The notes under the pieces: generated by a model | What the model was told of the DNA's origin: nothing | The model's database searches: none | The model's input: the letters and a program-made list of their open reading frames with translations, nothing else | Shown here: positions 24,451 to 33,695 of the stretch, one piece after another | Numbering within the stretch: the first letter of the stretch is position 1 | Layout of the letters: each line of letters begins with the position of its first letter | Translations under genes and position numbers: made by a program | Source: Bacteroidia bacterium | GTDB lineage: Bacteria > Bacteroidota > Bacteroidia > Chitinophagales > Chitinophagaceae | Direction: 5' to 3' | Length of the DNA stretch: 64,000 nt | Assembly (NCBI GenBank): GCA_030426665.1 | Contig: JAUHYD010000012.1 | Span: 1-64,000 of the forward strand

Positions 24451-25548
24451 TTAATGTGCCCTTCCCTTTGCCGGAGTGACCTTGTTGATATCGTCTATTG
24501 GAGCCGTCCAAGCCAACTTGTTGAAATATATTCTTACTCCCAACAGAAGACCGTAATTGTTGCTCTTTACTGTTTGGGCCTCGTTAAGCATGGAGTTATA
24601 TGTAACGCCGGTTGTTGTTCCTGAAGCGTCTTTTACTACTGCATCTGTTAAGCGCAATGCGTTGTTGTTGGTAGTATTTGTGAAAGACTGGTAGGTGTAG
24701 TAAGCGCCGAGTCTAACGCATATGTTCTTATATACCATATAGTTAACAGCAATCTCTCCTGTATATCCCAAAGAGCCGGATTTGTACGTTACCGAACCTT
24801 CTTTCTGAGCTGCGTTTAAGTTCAAACCAACGCTCTTTCCGATACTGTCATGATGCTTGAAAAATGCGTTTACATCGCCATTAGGGAAGTTCTTAAGGTA
24901 TTCAGCTTTTGTAATAATCAGCGAGTTGTCACTAGGGATTTCTGAATTGTCATACACTGGTACATTTCCTTCTAACAGGTAGATACCCTCATAATCAAAC
25001 GATGCATTTGTGTTGTAGGTGTTCTTTACATTTATGTTGTAGAGAATACCGGCATCAACAGTAAGTGCAATTTTATCGTTGAAGTCTTTTTTGTAGCGAA
25101 GCAAAAACGGAATGTTGATGCTCTTCGTTACAATAGATTCTTTAATGCCACGTGTTGTCGATATCACTTGCCTGAATGGGTCGTAGGTTGCATCAGCAGA
25201 CCTGAACTCAACATGGAAGGTGTCTAACTTGAAATCACCTTGTTGCTTGTAATAGTTGATCCCTACACCAATACCCAGAGAACGCTTTCTGTTAAAGTAA
25301 TAACCTAAACGAAAATCAAAACCCTTAGACATACCATTATCGAACTTGATGTCACCTTGTTTTGTATTTAAGGCGTCTTTATAGTTCACAGAGAATGGAA
25401 TTGACGAAATATTTTGGTTAAGCATGCCTCCCGTAACCTGCAAATCGGCAGACAGGCTGCGCATATACTCAGTTCTTACCTGCGCAGTCGAGCTGTACGT
25501 GTTTGCAACTAATCCTAAGGCCACCAAACATAAAATTCGCTTACCCAT
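24451..25548 (-). CDS. Outer-membrane beta-barrel protein of unknown function
   Basis: A 365-residue protein with a signal peptide (about 1-22, ending SSTAQ). The mature part alternates amphipathic strands with Asn/Asp-rich turns (FDFRLGYYFNRKRSLGIGVG, IALTVDAGILYNINVKN, GEIAVNYMVYKNICVRLGAYYTY), as expected for a porin-like barrel of about 12 strands. It ends with a non-barrel tail after GVRIYFNKLAW. No specific family is recognised. It has a promoter-like element about 170 bases upstream and a strong terminator, so it is a single-gene unit with a long leader. Confidence 0.72.
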   Translation of the reverse strand: MGKRILCLVALGLVANTYSSTAQVRTEYMRSLSADLQVTGGMLNQNISSIPFSVNYKDALNTKQGDIKFDNGMSKGFDFRLGYYFNRKRSLGIGVGINYYKQQGDFKLDTFHVEFRSADATYDPFRQVISTTRGIKESIVTKSINIPFLLRYKKDFNDKIALTVDAGILYNINVKNTYNTNASFDYEGIYLLEGNVPVYDNSEIPSDNSLIITKAEYLKNFPNGDVNAFFKHHDSIGKSVGLNLNAAQKEGSVTYKSGSLGYTGEIAVNYMVYKNICVRLGAYYTYQSFTNTTNNNALRLTDAVVKDASGTTTGVTYNSMLNEAQTVKSNNYGLLLGVRIYFNKLAWTAPIDDINKVTPAKGRAH

Positions 25549-25886
25549 GAATATTTAAATTTAAAATATTTATTATAAAATCGTTTGTTTTTGTACTCTC
25601 AGTACGGTAATGACTTGGTAAAGATACTTCCAATTTATTCAATACCATCCATCAGTACAACAAATAATACTAAATTAATAGCATTAAATTAATACTAATT
25701 ATACCTTATACCGCAGCAAATTTAACAAAATAAATTTACTTTCAAACTACTACTTTCAATAAAAGGGGAAATTATTATACCGCTTCTATTTTGGTTACAT
25801 TATCCTAATGTTATCGAATAATAAGCACAAATGATAAAGCATGAATAATTTATATTTGATTTGTTGTAATGTTTATTTGGCTCTAT
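25549..25886. other. 338-bp AT-rich intergenic region
   Basis: No gene is seen. The region holds the candidate minus-strand promoter at 25717-25746, leaving a 5' untranslated leader of roughly 160 bases for the beta-barrel gene. Several direct near-repeats of the type TAAATTAATA occur at 25670-25700. No stable hairpin is evident by eye in the leader. Confidence 0.5.
25717..25746 (-). promoter_or_regulatory. Candidate promoter (minus strand TTTG-N18-TAAATTTG)
   Basis: On the minus strand TTTG (25743-25746) is followed after 18 bases by TAAATTTG (25717-25724), matching the Bacteroidota -33/-7 pair. It points at the beta-barrel gene starting at 25548. Confidence 0.5.
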
Positions 25887-26192
25887 CTAAGTGGTTAGTT
25901 TTTGCCAGTCCAGAATGCCTCCGGTCAGGTTCACTATGTTTTTGAATCCTGCCTGTTCCAGCATAACGCCTGCTTGCATGCTTCTTCTGCCGGACTTGCA
26001 ATGGACAATTATTTCCTCGTCTTCTAAACCTTCAAGGTCTTCCAACTGAAGTCCCATGATTTTTCCTAATGGGATTAGTTTGCCTCCCATATTTGCTTCG
26101 GCATATTCTGCAGGTTCCCGAACATCAATGATATTCAGTTTTTCACCTGCATCTAATCGGTTTTTGAGTTCCTGGGCTGAAATCTGTGTCAT
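25887..26192 (-). CDS. Single-domain rhodanese-like protein
   Basis: A 101-residue single rhodanese domain. The active-site loop is CKSGRRS with Cys65 (HCKSGRRSMQAG), and the usual LNIIDVREPAEYAEANMGG block precedes it. Such proteins carry or transfer sulfane sulfur in the cytoplasm; no signal peptide is present. It lies 28 bp after the large T9SS protein gene and could be the last gene of the ddl-PASTA-T9SS run. Confidence 0.9.
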   Translation of the reverse strand: MTQISAQELKNRLDAGEKLNIIDVREPAEYAEANMGGKLIPLGKIMGLQLEDLEGLEDEEIIVHCKSGRRSMQAGVMLEQAGFKNIVNLTGGILDWQKLTT

Positions 26193-26220
26193 GTTTTATT
26201 ATGTTATATGTAAATGCTGG

Positions 26221-28104
26221 TTAATTGGTTTTTACAAACTTCTGTGTCGCGTACAACTTGTGGTCTCCCATGAGTTTTATAAAATACATTCCCGGCGGCA
26301 AGTCTTCAATGTTTACTACTTGGTTGTCTGTGGCTTGTCCTTTTACCACTACCTGACCTTGCACATTCCTTATTATAAATTCTAAATTTTTGCCGGAGTT
26401 GTGGTGTATTTGCAGCGTATTAAGTGCCGGGTTAGGGGATACACTCCACAGCGTGTTTGATTCATTCAGGTTTGTAACAGATGTCGCCACAATATCTTTT
26501 CCAAACAACGGCCGCATCATTACGGCTCCGCTGAATAACGAAGGGTTCCAATCTGAAAGAACCTTGTAATAGATGTGGTTATTGCCAATTCGGTTGACGT
26601 CCAATCCGAAATACAGGCTATCACTACCACTTTGTGCCGGTTGAAAGGTGCCCGCAAAGAAAGTTCCTGCCGGCAATATTACCGGATTTGTGAACTTGTA
26701 CACCCAGAAATGGTTGATGGAATCAACATATCCGGGCTGCAGCGATTCTTCCTCATAAAGCAATATATCTGATGGCGCCCCGTTCACTCCTTTAAGTGCC
26801 GAATATATTTCAATATTAAAGTATTTGTAGTAGGCGAAAGGTATTTGTCTGCCAAAATAGATGGCCATCCCACGCATGGTATCTTGTTTATTGAGGTGGT
26901 ACTCAACAGAAACTCTCCCGGGTAAAGTGGGGTAGAGCGTCAGGTAATAGCTCTTTTCTGCACTTCCGTCATCGTATGCCAAATAGTTATCAAATACCTG
27001 ATATTTGGTTACTGTGTCATTATCAGCCGGGTCAGAAGTGGAAACAGATTCAATGTAAAATTTATTTTCAAATACAGCTTTTCCGTAATTGCCGATGGCA
27101 GAAAAGGGTATTACACTTGTATATGACGGAAACGTTAGCTCGCTTTCGCCCGGATCTGCTGTCCCTGATAAAAAAGCGTGTGGCTTTAGAGTAGCTCCTG
27201 TGTTCACACCTACCGCGGTGTACCCATAAGAGATAGGTCGGGCAATCGTGTTGTTGTTGCGGAGGCTGCAGGTATATTGGGCGGCAGTTTCTCCGGCAGC
27301 AAATGAATAAAATTGCCGGTAGGGTAAAGAAGTATAATCGTTAAGGAGAAAACTCGGGTCAGACGAAAAGCCAATGTCATTTACCGTAGTATCTGACTGA
27401 GATCTGTTTTTGTCTAACCTGATATAGTCTACATTCCATATTGCATCTGACCAGTACAATGCCGCCTTATTTACAAAACGAAACCTGAATGAGCTGTCGA
27501 AGTAGAGCGAATCGCGAATCGGAATCATGATTTGTTTAAACGGTTCCAGGGTAGTACCCTGCGCTGACCAGACTTTTACAAAGCCGCCAAACTTCGTTCT
27601 GAAATACAACATCAGTGAATCCTGGGAAATAGGAAAATAGCCGTTTCCCTGAGGCTGATAAAAGAAACTCAGATAAATGCTGTCTGCAGGAGTAACAACA
27701 TTCAGACTGAGGTTTATAGGACGACATGTGAGCGAATCGGCATACCTAACATTCACATTGCTGAAAGAGTCATATGGAATGCCATGCCAGTCAAGCGCGT
27801 CAAATGTTGCAACACCTCTGCTTATCGGATTGTTGCCCATCGTATTGTTTACATACACCTGATAGTCCGACCACTTGTTGCTATCAGGATATACACTGTA
27901 CGTAGTGAAGTCTTCGAAAAAAGGTAGCTCAAGTGGGTTGGCTGCCGTCGTTCTATATAATGGCAGTTGTGGGGCATTTTTGTTGAATAGCGCAGGATTA
28001 TTATCAATATGGCCTATATGCTCTTGCCCCAATGTTACCTGAGGTAGGGCAAACAGTGCAAGTGTCGCTATTATTGATAATATGATTACGTTAGTATTTT
28101 TCAA
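26221..28104 (-). CDS. Large secreted protein with T9SS sorting domain
   Basis: A 627-residue protein with a signal peptide (about 1-26, ending VTLGQ) and a C-terminal T9SS type A sorting domain (SVSPNPALNTLQIHHNSGK start, PPGMYFIKL end). The middle is beta-rich: two jelly-roll-like stretches (LPFFEDFTTYSVYPDSNKW; VYKFTNPVILPAGTFFAGTF) typical of MAM/concanavalin-like modules in Bacteroidota surface proteins, and a YQVFDNYLAYDDGSAEKSY segment. No catalytic motif is evident. It lies 58 bp after the PASTA gene and 28 bp before the rhodanese gene. Confidence 0.82.
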   Translation of the reverse strand: MKNTNVIILSIIATLALFALPQVTLGQEHIGHIDNNPALFNKNAPQLPLYRTTAANPLELPFFEDFTTYSVYPDSNKWSDYQVYVNNTMGNNPISRGVATFDALDWHGIPYDSFSNVNVRYADSLTCRPINLSLNVVTPADSIYLSFFYQPQGNGYFPISQDSLMLYFRTKFGGFVKVWSAQGTTLEPFKQIMIPIRDSLYFDSSFRFRFVNKAALYWSDAIWNVDYIRLDKNRSQSDTTVNDIGFSSDPSFLLNDYTSLPYRQFYSFAAGETAAQYTCSLRNNNTIARPISYGYTAVGVNTGATLKPHAFLSGTADPGESELTFPSYTSVIPFSAIGNYGKAVFENKFYIESVSTSDPADNDTVTKYQVFDNYLAYDDGSAEKSYYLTLYPTLPGRVSVEYHLNKQDTMRGMAIYFGRQIPFAYYKYFNIEIYSALKGVNGAPSDILLYEEESLQPGYVDSINHFWVYKFTNPVILPAGTFFAGTFQPAQSGSDSLYFGLDVNRIGNNHIYYKVLSDWNPSLFSGAVMMRPLFGKDIVATSVTNLNESNTLWSVSPNPALNTLQIHHNSGKNLEFIIRNVQGQVVVKGQATDNQVVNIEDLPPGMYFIKLMGDHKLYATQKFVKTN

Positions 28105-28162
28105 ATTATATAATACATTTCGGGTTACGTAAGTCCTAACGATTTTTGAATGCCTAATATTG

Positions 28163-28957
28163 TTATTGGTTACAATAAATATCTATAGCTCTCGGGTTTT
28201 GCATGATACGCAAATCGATAAAATCTCCCATGTTTATCCGGTTGTGTTCGCCTGAGCTTTTTAGTTCTCTCGGGCGCTGATCTACAACTATTGCCGTTTG
28301 CGTGTCTACAATTTCGCTCATCCTGTCAGAGGCGGCGATGATAGGTTGCAGATTGAACTGGTTCAGGTAAATCATTGCTTCCATCACACTCATGCCACAA
28401 ACATTGGGAACATCCCATTCTGTCTTGCCCAATCCGTTGCCGATCACCAAGTCAATTTTGCTGCCCTGATATATCTTTTGTCCGGGCTCTATGACTTTTC
28501 CATTGGAGCTGGCTTCCAGAATAGCTCCGGATGCAATGTCTGCCTTGTAACTGGTGTCGCCAACCAACAGCTTGTTATTCCTCAAAATCATTTCTGCACT
28601 GCGGTAGGAGAGGTCTTTTACATTCGGCATTGGTATTTTAGGAGGGGTCAGCATGTTTACCGTCAGGAAGATTGTTCTTCCTCGCTTTACATGCGCCCCG
28701 GATTCGGGCAGCTGCTTAAGCACCGCCAGCGCCATAGATGTAGTTTCATAAGTTGAGTCAACCAAAACTTCAAACCCGAACGTCTGCAACTCACTTACGG
28801 CAAGGGTCATGTTTTTGCCCCGCACATCCGGCATTATTACTTCTTCGCCATGATGGGTAACACAGTGTAGTGAAGCAAAAAACAGAATGTACAGCAAACC
28901 GCACAAGACTGTTACAATAACGAAATTTAGTAAAAATGAAGTTCTGAGTTTTCCCAT
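28163..28957 (-). CDS. Membrane-anchored protein with three PASTA domains
   Basis: A 264-residue protein with one N-terminal membrane helix (about 8-28) and a periplasmic region made of three PASTA repeats (about 38-108, 113-180 and 184-258), each with a xMPDVRG- or PNV-type start. PASTA domains bind peptidoglycan fragments or beta-lactams; in Bacteroidota they occur without a kinase domain, as here. The ATG at 28957 (MGKLRTSF) is preferred to an in-frame TTG six bases upstream. It follows ddl by 22 bp, tying it to peptidoglycan metabolism. Confidence 0.87.
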   Translation of the reverse strand: MGKLRTSFLLNFVIVTVLCGLLYILFFASLHCVTHHGEEVIMPDVRGKNMTLAVSELQTFGFEVLVDSTYETTSMALAVLKQLPESGAHVKRGRTIFLTVNMLTPPKIPMPNVKDLSYRSAEMILRNNKLLVGDTSYKADIASGAILEASSNGKVIEPGQKIYQGSKIDLVIGNGLGKTEWDVPNVCGMSVMEAMIYLNQFNLQPIIAASDRMSEIVDTQTAIVVDQRPRELKSSGEHNRINMGDFIDLRIMQNPRAIDIYCNQ

Positions 28958-28979
28958 TGTCAATAAATAAGTTCTACGG

Positions 28980-29984
28980 CTATGCTACGATTTGCCCGTG
29001 ATTACAAATACATTCGTTCAGCAATTCACTATAAAATTCTTTGAGCGTCTTGCCCGCCGCAACCACTTGTTGCGGAATGATACTCGCCTCGCTCTGACCC
29101 GGCATGGTATTTACCTCCAGAAAGAACAACTTGCCGGTATTTTTTTGCAATATAAAGTCCATCCGCACTATGCCCCTGCAGTTAAGGTGTTTGTATATAT
29201 ATATCGCTTTACTCTCAAGTTGCTCCCGAAGTTGATTGTCTATTTTGGCCGGAGTTATTTCTTCGGTTACTCCGGGTGTGTACTTAGCTTCGTAATCAAA
29301 AAACTCATTTTTGCTTACAATTTCCGTAGCAGGTAGCGCATGCAAATAGCCATTTACCCGATAGACCCCGATTGTTAATTCCCTGCCTTCTATAAAGTCT
29401 TCTACTAATACCTGGTTGTCTTCTTTAAACGCTTTCTCAATAGCCGGCAGTAGCGTGCCAACATCCTTTACCTTACTTACGCCTAAGCTACTGCCACTTT
29501 CGTTGGGCTTTACAAATACAGGTAGTTTCAGCTGGTCCAGTATGGCACCCATAGAGAAGGCTTCATGCTTGATAAGGTGTACCGAGTTGGCTATGTTTAC
29601 CACGTTAAACGACTTAACCACCTTATTGCAATAACTCTTATTAAATGTAAGTGCCGATACGATTGCATTGCAGGTATTGTACGGAATCTTCAGCATGTCC
29701 AGATATCCCTGTATTCTGCCGTCTTCCCCGGGCGTGCCGTGAATAGCGATAAAAACACAATCGAATGTAATTTTCTTTTTATCGACAGTGAGTGTAAAGT
29801 CGTTTTTGTCGACTTGTATTTTTTTGCCATCAGACTCGTAGTACCATTCGTCAGCGGTGAGTATGATACAGTATACATTGTACACATCAGTATCCAGATT
29901 CTTTCGAATGGTCTCCGCTGTTTGGAGCGATATTTCAAATTCGCCCGAATACCCGCCCGCGAGCAGTGCTATATTTTTCTTCAT
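28980..29984 (-). CDS. ddl: D-alanine--D-alanine ligase
   Basis: A 334-residue ATP-grasp ligase that joins two D-Ala for peptidoglycan precursors. The start KNIALLAGGYSGEFEISLQTA matches the Ddl N-terminal motif. IHGTPGEDGRIQGYLDMLKIPYNTCNA is the substrate loop, PVFVKPNESGSSLGVSKV the ATP-grasp core, and FFLEVNTMPGQSEASIIPQQ the C-terminal metal-binding block. It is followed at 22 bp by the PASTA gene, a pairing common in Bacteroidota. Confidence 0.95.
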   Translation of the reverse strand: MKKNIALLAGGYSGEFEISLQTAETIRKNLDTDVYNVYCIILTADEWYYESDGKKIQVDKNDFTLTVDKKKITFDCVFIAIHGTPGEDGRIQGYLDMLKIPYNTCNAIVSALTFNKSYCNKVVKSFNVVNIANSVHLIKHEAFSMGAILDQLKLPVFVKPNESGSSLGVSKVKDVGTLLPAIEKAFKEDNQVLVEDFIEGRELTIGVYRVNGYLHALPATEIVSKNEFFDYEAKYTPGVTEEITPAKIDNQLREQLESKAIYIYKHLNCRGIVRMDFILQKNTGKLFFLEVNTMPGQSEASIIPQQVVAAGKTLKEFYSELLNECICNHGQIVA

Positions 29985-30027
29985 CAGTTATGTTTGACCT
30001 GAACTTACAGGTTTCCAAAGGTAAGGA

Positions 30028-30054
30028 ATGCCCCCACATTTTGTGTGAGGGCAT
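30028..30054. terminator. Stem-loop between DUF4476 gene and ddl
   Basis: ATGCCC/GGGCAT with inner CACA/TGTG pairs around TTTT, in the 110-bp gap after the DUF4476 gene. T-rich sequence follows only on the plus side, so its efficiency as a minus-strand terminator is uncertain. Confidence 0.55.
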
Positions 30055-30095
30055 CAAATTTTATGTCGGGTTTAGCAATGTACCCGATCTGTGCT

Positions 30096-31037
30096 TTACC
30101 GACCGGAGCGACTAATAAAGTCGTTCAGTGCTTTTTTGTTGGAGTCGAACGTTAGTACAGATGATACCTTGAAGTAGTTTTGCTGATCTACCGTACGGCT
30201 GTAGGCATATTTAGCAAATTCCAGTTTTGAGTTTTCGAAAGAGAACAAGTTGCAGATTTCCATAACCTGATTGGTGTTGACAAAGTGCGAGCTTAATATT
30301 GTCTTGGCTGTCGACAATTTAGTGTTCTCAAATGATGCATTGTTGATACTTGCCTTGGCATCATTGAAGGTGCGGGTGTCCATTTCCATGGGAGCTGCCG
30401 GTGGAGGAGGGGTGTAATCACGACCATACCCTCGGCCGTCATTTGGTCTGTCGCCACGACCGCCACCTCTGCGCCCGCCACCATTGTTGCCGTAGCCATA
30501 TTGGTCGGTGGTGGTGGTGGTGGTTTCTGTAACCCACTGACCCGTAATCGGGTCCATATAGCTGGTTTCGGTAACAGTGTTCACCTGTTGCGGTTTGCCA
30601 TAGTACATTACATACTCGTCGCGTGGTCCGTGATAGTTACGGTCACATTCTGTCATTCTGTGAAACTTCAGGAAGGCTCTTCCTCTCCCCATTTTAGAGA
30701 TACGCAATGTCAGGTTAACTGCTCTGCCATTGATAGGGTCGGCAATGTTGACCGTCTGACGAATGGGCGGCGTCATCTTATTCGCAAAAAGTATCTGGAT
30801 GTCATTCTGGTATTTTGGCAGTGCTTCTACCCGTATTTTTGACTGAGGTGTCAGGTTTTGTTTAATGCCGTTCAGTATCAGGAAGAAAGGTTCTCCGTTT
30901 TCAGAGAAAATAGACAATACGCTGTTGTCATATTGCATGGCGTCGTATCTGTACTGGTATGGCGAACGTCCGCCTCTCTGTGCAAACAAGGAGCCGGAAG
31001 CAAACAATGCCAGCATCAGTAAAAGTGTGTTTCTCAT
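30096..31037 (-). CDS. DUF4476 domain secreted protein
   Basis: A 313-residue secreted protein: signal peptide (about 1-20, ending SLFAQ), a beta-rich N-terminal part (about 30-170), a low-complexity Gly/Arg linker (GNNGGGRRGGGRGDR, about 180-205) with a proline stretch, and a C-terminal DUF4476 domain of about 95 residues (MDTRTFNDAKASINNASFEN ... LDF-type helices and a final KKALNDFI). DUF4476 is a Bacteroidota helical domain of unknown role. The Gly/Arg linker is reminiscent of RNA- or polyanion-binding tails, but its function is not shown. Confidence 0.82.
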   Translation of the reverse strand: MRNTLLLMLALFASGSLFAQRGGRSPYQYRYDAMQYDNSVLSIFSENGEPFFLILNGIKQNLTPQSKIRVEALPKYQNDIQILFANKMTPPIRQTVNIADPINGRAVNLTLRISKMGRGRAFLKFHRMTECDRNYHGPRDEYVMYYGKPQQVNTVTETSYMDPITGQWVTETTTTTTDQYGYGNNGGGRRGGGRGDRPNDGRGYGRDYTPPPPAAPMEMDTRTFNDAKASINNASFENTKLSTAKTILSSHFVNTNQVMEICNLFSFENSKLEFAKYAYSRTVDQQNYFKVSSVLTFDSNKKALNDFISRSGR

Positions 31038-31178
31038 AATTGTAGATTATTGTATGTGCAAGATTAATAAAATCTATCTAAACATTTTATTAAGAGTATG
31101 CCAATAAATGAATATGGTCATGCCATAGTGTATAATGGAGATATGATGAGTGTCTAGTCGTCGTCCTCGCTCTGATTG

Positions 31179-31208
31179 CCTCCGAGTCTTCTGTGTGAGA
31201 ATCGGAGG
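31179..31208. repeat. Dyad-symmetric element upstream of the NHL gene
   Basis: CCTCCGA and TCGGAGG pair around GTCTTCTGTGTGAGAA. The loop, read in reverse complement (CTCACACAGAA), resembles the loop of the large hairpin at 32681-32738 (CTCACAGAA), so the two may belong to one element family bracketing the NHL gene. Confidence 0.45.
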
Positions 31209-31254
31209 GGACGGAAATATTTCCTAAATTTATTCAACTAAACCATTCCCCGTC

Positions 31255-32592
31255 ATGAAAAACCTTGTCGTTATCTTCTTTTTGTTTCCATTTATTGTTG
31301 ATGCACAGCCACCCGAAACGCCCATTATTGTTACCGTGGCGGGCAATGGTGTGCATGACTATTCCGGTGATGGTGGACCAGCTACAGATGCTGCGTTAAA
31401 AATCCCCCAAGGTGCAGCATTTGATGATAGTGGTAATATGTATATATATGATTCTCATAATAGGCGTATTAGGAAAGTTTCTCCGGGATATGGGGGCATT
31501 ATAACCACGATTGCCGGAACGGGCACTGGAGGTTATAGCGGAGATGGCGGATTGGGTATTTATGCAGAGATTATAGGTGCAAGTTATGTGGCGGTTGACC
31601 ATCAAGCCAACGTTTATATATCTGAAGGGAGTCGGATACGGAAAATAACACCGGGCGATACAATAACAACCATAGCTGGAACAGGTGCAAACAGTTATAA
31701 CGGAGACGGAATAGCCGCTACCGCTGCGCATTTAAACATTGCGCAAGGCATAGCGGTAGATGATACCGGCAATGTGTATATAGTGGATGAGCTTAATTAC
31801 CGTATACGCAAGGTAGATACGTCGGGTATCATTACCACAATAGCCGGTACTGGTGTGCAGGGATACAGCCCCGATGGCAGCTTAGCAGATACTTGCCGGC
31901 TTGACCACCTTTACTCCATAGCTGTGGACAGCATGGGCAATGTATATTTTACCGATAATAAATATGTGCGTAAGGTAAGTGGTGGTATTATCAGCACCGT
32001 AGCCGGTAATGGCACCAGAGGCTGTAGTGGTGATGGCGGACCTGCAACGGCGGCGGAAATAGCACCTGCGGGGTTGGTACTTGACAGATCCGGTAATTTG
32101 TTTTTATCTAACGGTGAGTGTAATACTATAAGAAGGGTCGGTACAGACGGAATCATCAATACAGTAATAGGTGATGGTATTGGCGGGTATGGCGGGGATG
32201 GTGGTCCTCCCTTGTTGGCGAAATTATCTTCTCCTCAAGGTATAGCAGTAAATAGGTTAGGGGAACTGTGTATTGCAGATGCATTAAATAACAGAGTTCG
32301 TCTTGTTTCCGCTCATTTGCCAGTGGGGGGTAGGGGTATAAATAAGGGAACTGATGGGGGGGAGGTGTATCCTAATCCGGCAGAAAACATTTGTGTAGTA
32401 TTGCTTAAGTCCTCGTCGGTTGCACAGAATGCAATGCTTGTGGTAACAGATGTAACAGGGCGAGAGGTAGCCCGGCATACCATTACTGCCAATGTGCCGT
32501 TTACTCTTTATACGCCTTGGCCTGCCGGTATATACATTCTTGATATAGCGTATGACACCGCGCATTACAGCCGGAAAATTACAGTTCGATAA
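31255..32592 (+). CDS. Secreted NHL-repeat protein with T9SS sorting domain
   Basis: A 445-residue protein with a signal peptide (about 1-17, ending VDAQP), about six NHL-type repeats of 50-55 residues (each with a TIAGTG-x-GYSGDGG start and a GNVYI- or NRIRKV-type end), and a C-terminal T9SS type A sorting domain (EVYPNPAENICVVLL to YTPWPAGIYILDIAYD). The repeats should form a six-bladed propeller, a protein- or glycan-binding platform at the surface. It is transcribed alone, away from the DUF4476 gene. Confidence 0.87.
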   Translation: MKNLVVIFFLFPFIVDAQPPETPIIVTVAGNGVHDYSGDGGPATDAALKIPQGAAFDDSGNMYIYDSHNRRIRKVSPGYGGIITTIAGTGTGGYSGDGGLGIYAEIIGASYVAVDHQANVYISEGSRIRKITPGDTITTIAGTGANSYNGDGIAATAAHLNIAQGIAVDDTGNVYIVDELNYRIRKVDTSGIITTIAGTGVQGYSPDGSLADTCRLDHLYSIAVDSMGNVYFTDNKYVRKVSGGIISTVAGNGTRGCSGDGGPATAAEIAPAGLVLDRSGNLFLSNGECNTIRRVGTDGIINTVIGDGIGGYGGDGGPPLLAKLSSPQGIAVNRLGELCIADALNNRVRLVSAHLPVGGRGINKGTDGGEVYPNPAENICVVLLKSSSVAQNAMLVVTDVTGREVARHTITANVPFTLYTPWPAGIYILDIAYDTAHYSRKITVR

Positions 32593-32597
32593 TTCCT

Positions 32598-32680
32598 AGC
32601 TAAGCGTAGTCAAAAATAATAGTTGATTGGCGTAGTCGCCTGACTACGTCACTGCGGTGGTCAGTCTCCCGACTGACTTA
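32598..32680. repeat. Interspersed dyad repeat, copy A
   Basis: An 83-bp element starting AGCTAAGCGTAGTC. It carries two small hairpins: GTAGTC-GCCT-GACTAC and GTCAGTC-TCCC-GACTGAC. It matches copy C at 33696-33778 with one difference in 83 bases and shares its first half with copies B and D. Confidence 0.9.
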
Positions 32681-32738
32681 CTTCCGTCCTCGTCGGGTCT
32701 CTCACAGAAAAAGTAAGAAGACCCTCCGAGGACGGAAG
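32681..32738. terminator. Large stem-loop at the end of the NHL gene region
   Basis: CTTCCGTCCTCG and CGAGGACGGAAG are perfect 12-bp complements; two mismatches inside, GGGTCT and AGACCC continue the stem, giving about 18 pairs around an A-rich loop. It lies 88 bases past the NHL stop and directly abuts repeat copy A, so it may belong to the repeat rather than act only as a terminator. Confidence 0.65.
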
Positions 32739-32774
32739 TTGCAACCTAACAACATAACGGAATGCTTAACATTG

Positions 32775-33062
32775 CTAAAATTCGCTGAAAATATCTTGAT
32801 AATGCGTCTCTAGGACATACGTTATTGAAACAATAATCAAAGTTAAATATCTCATGTACTTATTTCCTAATAGCAAAACCAACATTAAACTAAGATACAT
32901 GTATTTGTAATACATATCAAAAAAATCTCTACCATGCACTCTTCTTTCGTCCGATAAAGGAGCCTCATTAATATACCATAACACTATACTTAAATAGGAT
33001 AGTTGTCCGAATAAGATCAAAATACAACCCCATAACCGTATTTTATTTTTTATCGATTCCAA
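32775..33062 (-). CDS. Small hypothetical membrane protein
   Basis: A 95-residue frame with three hydrophobic stretches (about 9-29, 55-66 and 70-84) and a charged loop (EAPLSDERRVHGRDFFDMYYKY). The only start before the first helix is a TTG at 33062, directly after an in-frame stop, which weakens the call; an ATG start would remove the first helix. Composition is much more AT-rich than the flanking conserved genes. It is bracketed by repeat copies A and B. I do not recognise the family. Confidence 0.45.
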   Translation of the reverse strand: MESIKNKIRLWGCILILFGQLSYLSIVLWYINEAPLSDERRVHGRDFFDMYYKYMYLSLMLVLLLGNKYMRYLTLIIVSITYVLETHYQDIFSEF

Positions 33063-33111
33063 TTAAAAAAGTTAAATCTCTTAAAGTGCAAGTTGTATTT
33101 TTTATCCCCAT

Positions 33112-33150
33112 CTAAGCGTAGTCAAAAATAATAGTTGGGAGACTACGCCT
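33112..33150. repeat. Interspersed dyad repeat, copy B (partial)
   Basis: CTAAGCGTAGTC, then AAAAATAATAGTTG, as in copies A and C, then an abbreviated GGGAGACTACGCC in place of the two hairpins. Lies 50 bases upstream of the 33062 gene start and downstream of the 33181 gene. Confidence 0.8.
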
Positions 33151-33180
33151 AGTCGAGACGAGTGGTGTAATGGCAATATC

Positions 33181-33642
33181 TCACATTATTATCTGTTGCA
33201 AGTCAGATTTGAGCACCTCAACCTTAGTATCAAGTTTTTTCTTCTTCACAACTTCTGTTAATAAATCTAACATTTGCATGACGGATTGCGTTAAAAAGCC
33301 GTAACGCTCTCTATCAGATTTACTGAAAAAATTTTCAACGTTTATAATTATTGGAATACCGATTGATTTCTCTCTTTTTCTATAACTTTCAATCGCTTTT
33401 AGGTTTTGCATCTGAAAAGGAAGTGGGTTTACATAAAACTGGAATAAAACTAACTTCAAGTCCTTGCCATAATCTTCATGTTTCAGTTTCTTTAACGTAT
33501 CGCATATTCCGTTGTCGCGCCAAATATATGACCTGAAAACCCGACCTTGCTCTAACGCTAAATCCTTTTCTTCTTGACTTGCATCAGGATAGGGCTGGGT
33601 AGCCGAAACAAAGCAACCAAATATATTTTTTGTATCATTCAT
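33181..33642 (-). CDS. Hypothetical protein in repeat-bracketed patch
   Basis: A 153-residue soluble protein of unknown family. It is highly charged, with a C-terminal stretch of predicted helices (SKSDRERYGFLTQSVMQMLDLLTEVVKKKKLDTKVEVLKSDLQQI) and a central LVLFQFYVNPLPFQMQNLKAI segment. No signal peptide, membrane helix or known motif is visible. It starts at a normal ATG (33642) with repeat copy C 54 bases upstream and copy B 31 bases downstream of its stop. AT-rich composition suggests recent acquisition. Confidence 0.6.
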   Translation of the reverse strand: MNDTKNIFGCFVSATQPYPDASQEEKDLALEQGRVFRSYIWRDNGICDTLKKLKHEDYGKDLKLVLFQFYVNPLPFQMQNLKAIESYRKREKSIGIPIIINVENFFSKSDRERYGFLTQSVMQMLDLLTEVVKKKKLDTKVEVLKSDLQQIIM

Positions 33643-33695
33643 TTTTATCTGTATAATTCATTTCTAATAAGTGCATGTTTTTATTTAATGCCCCC

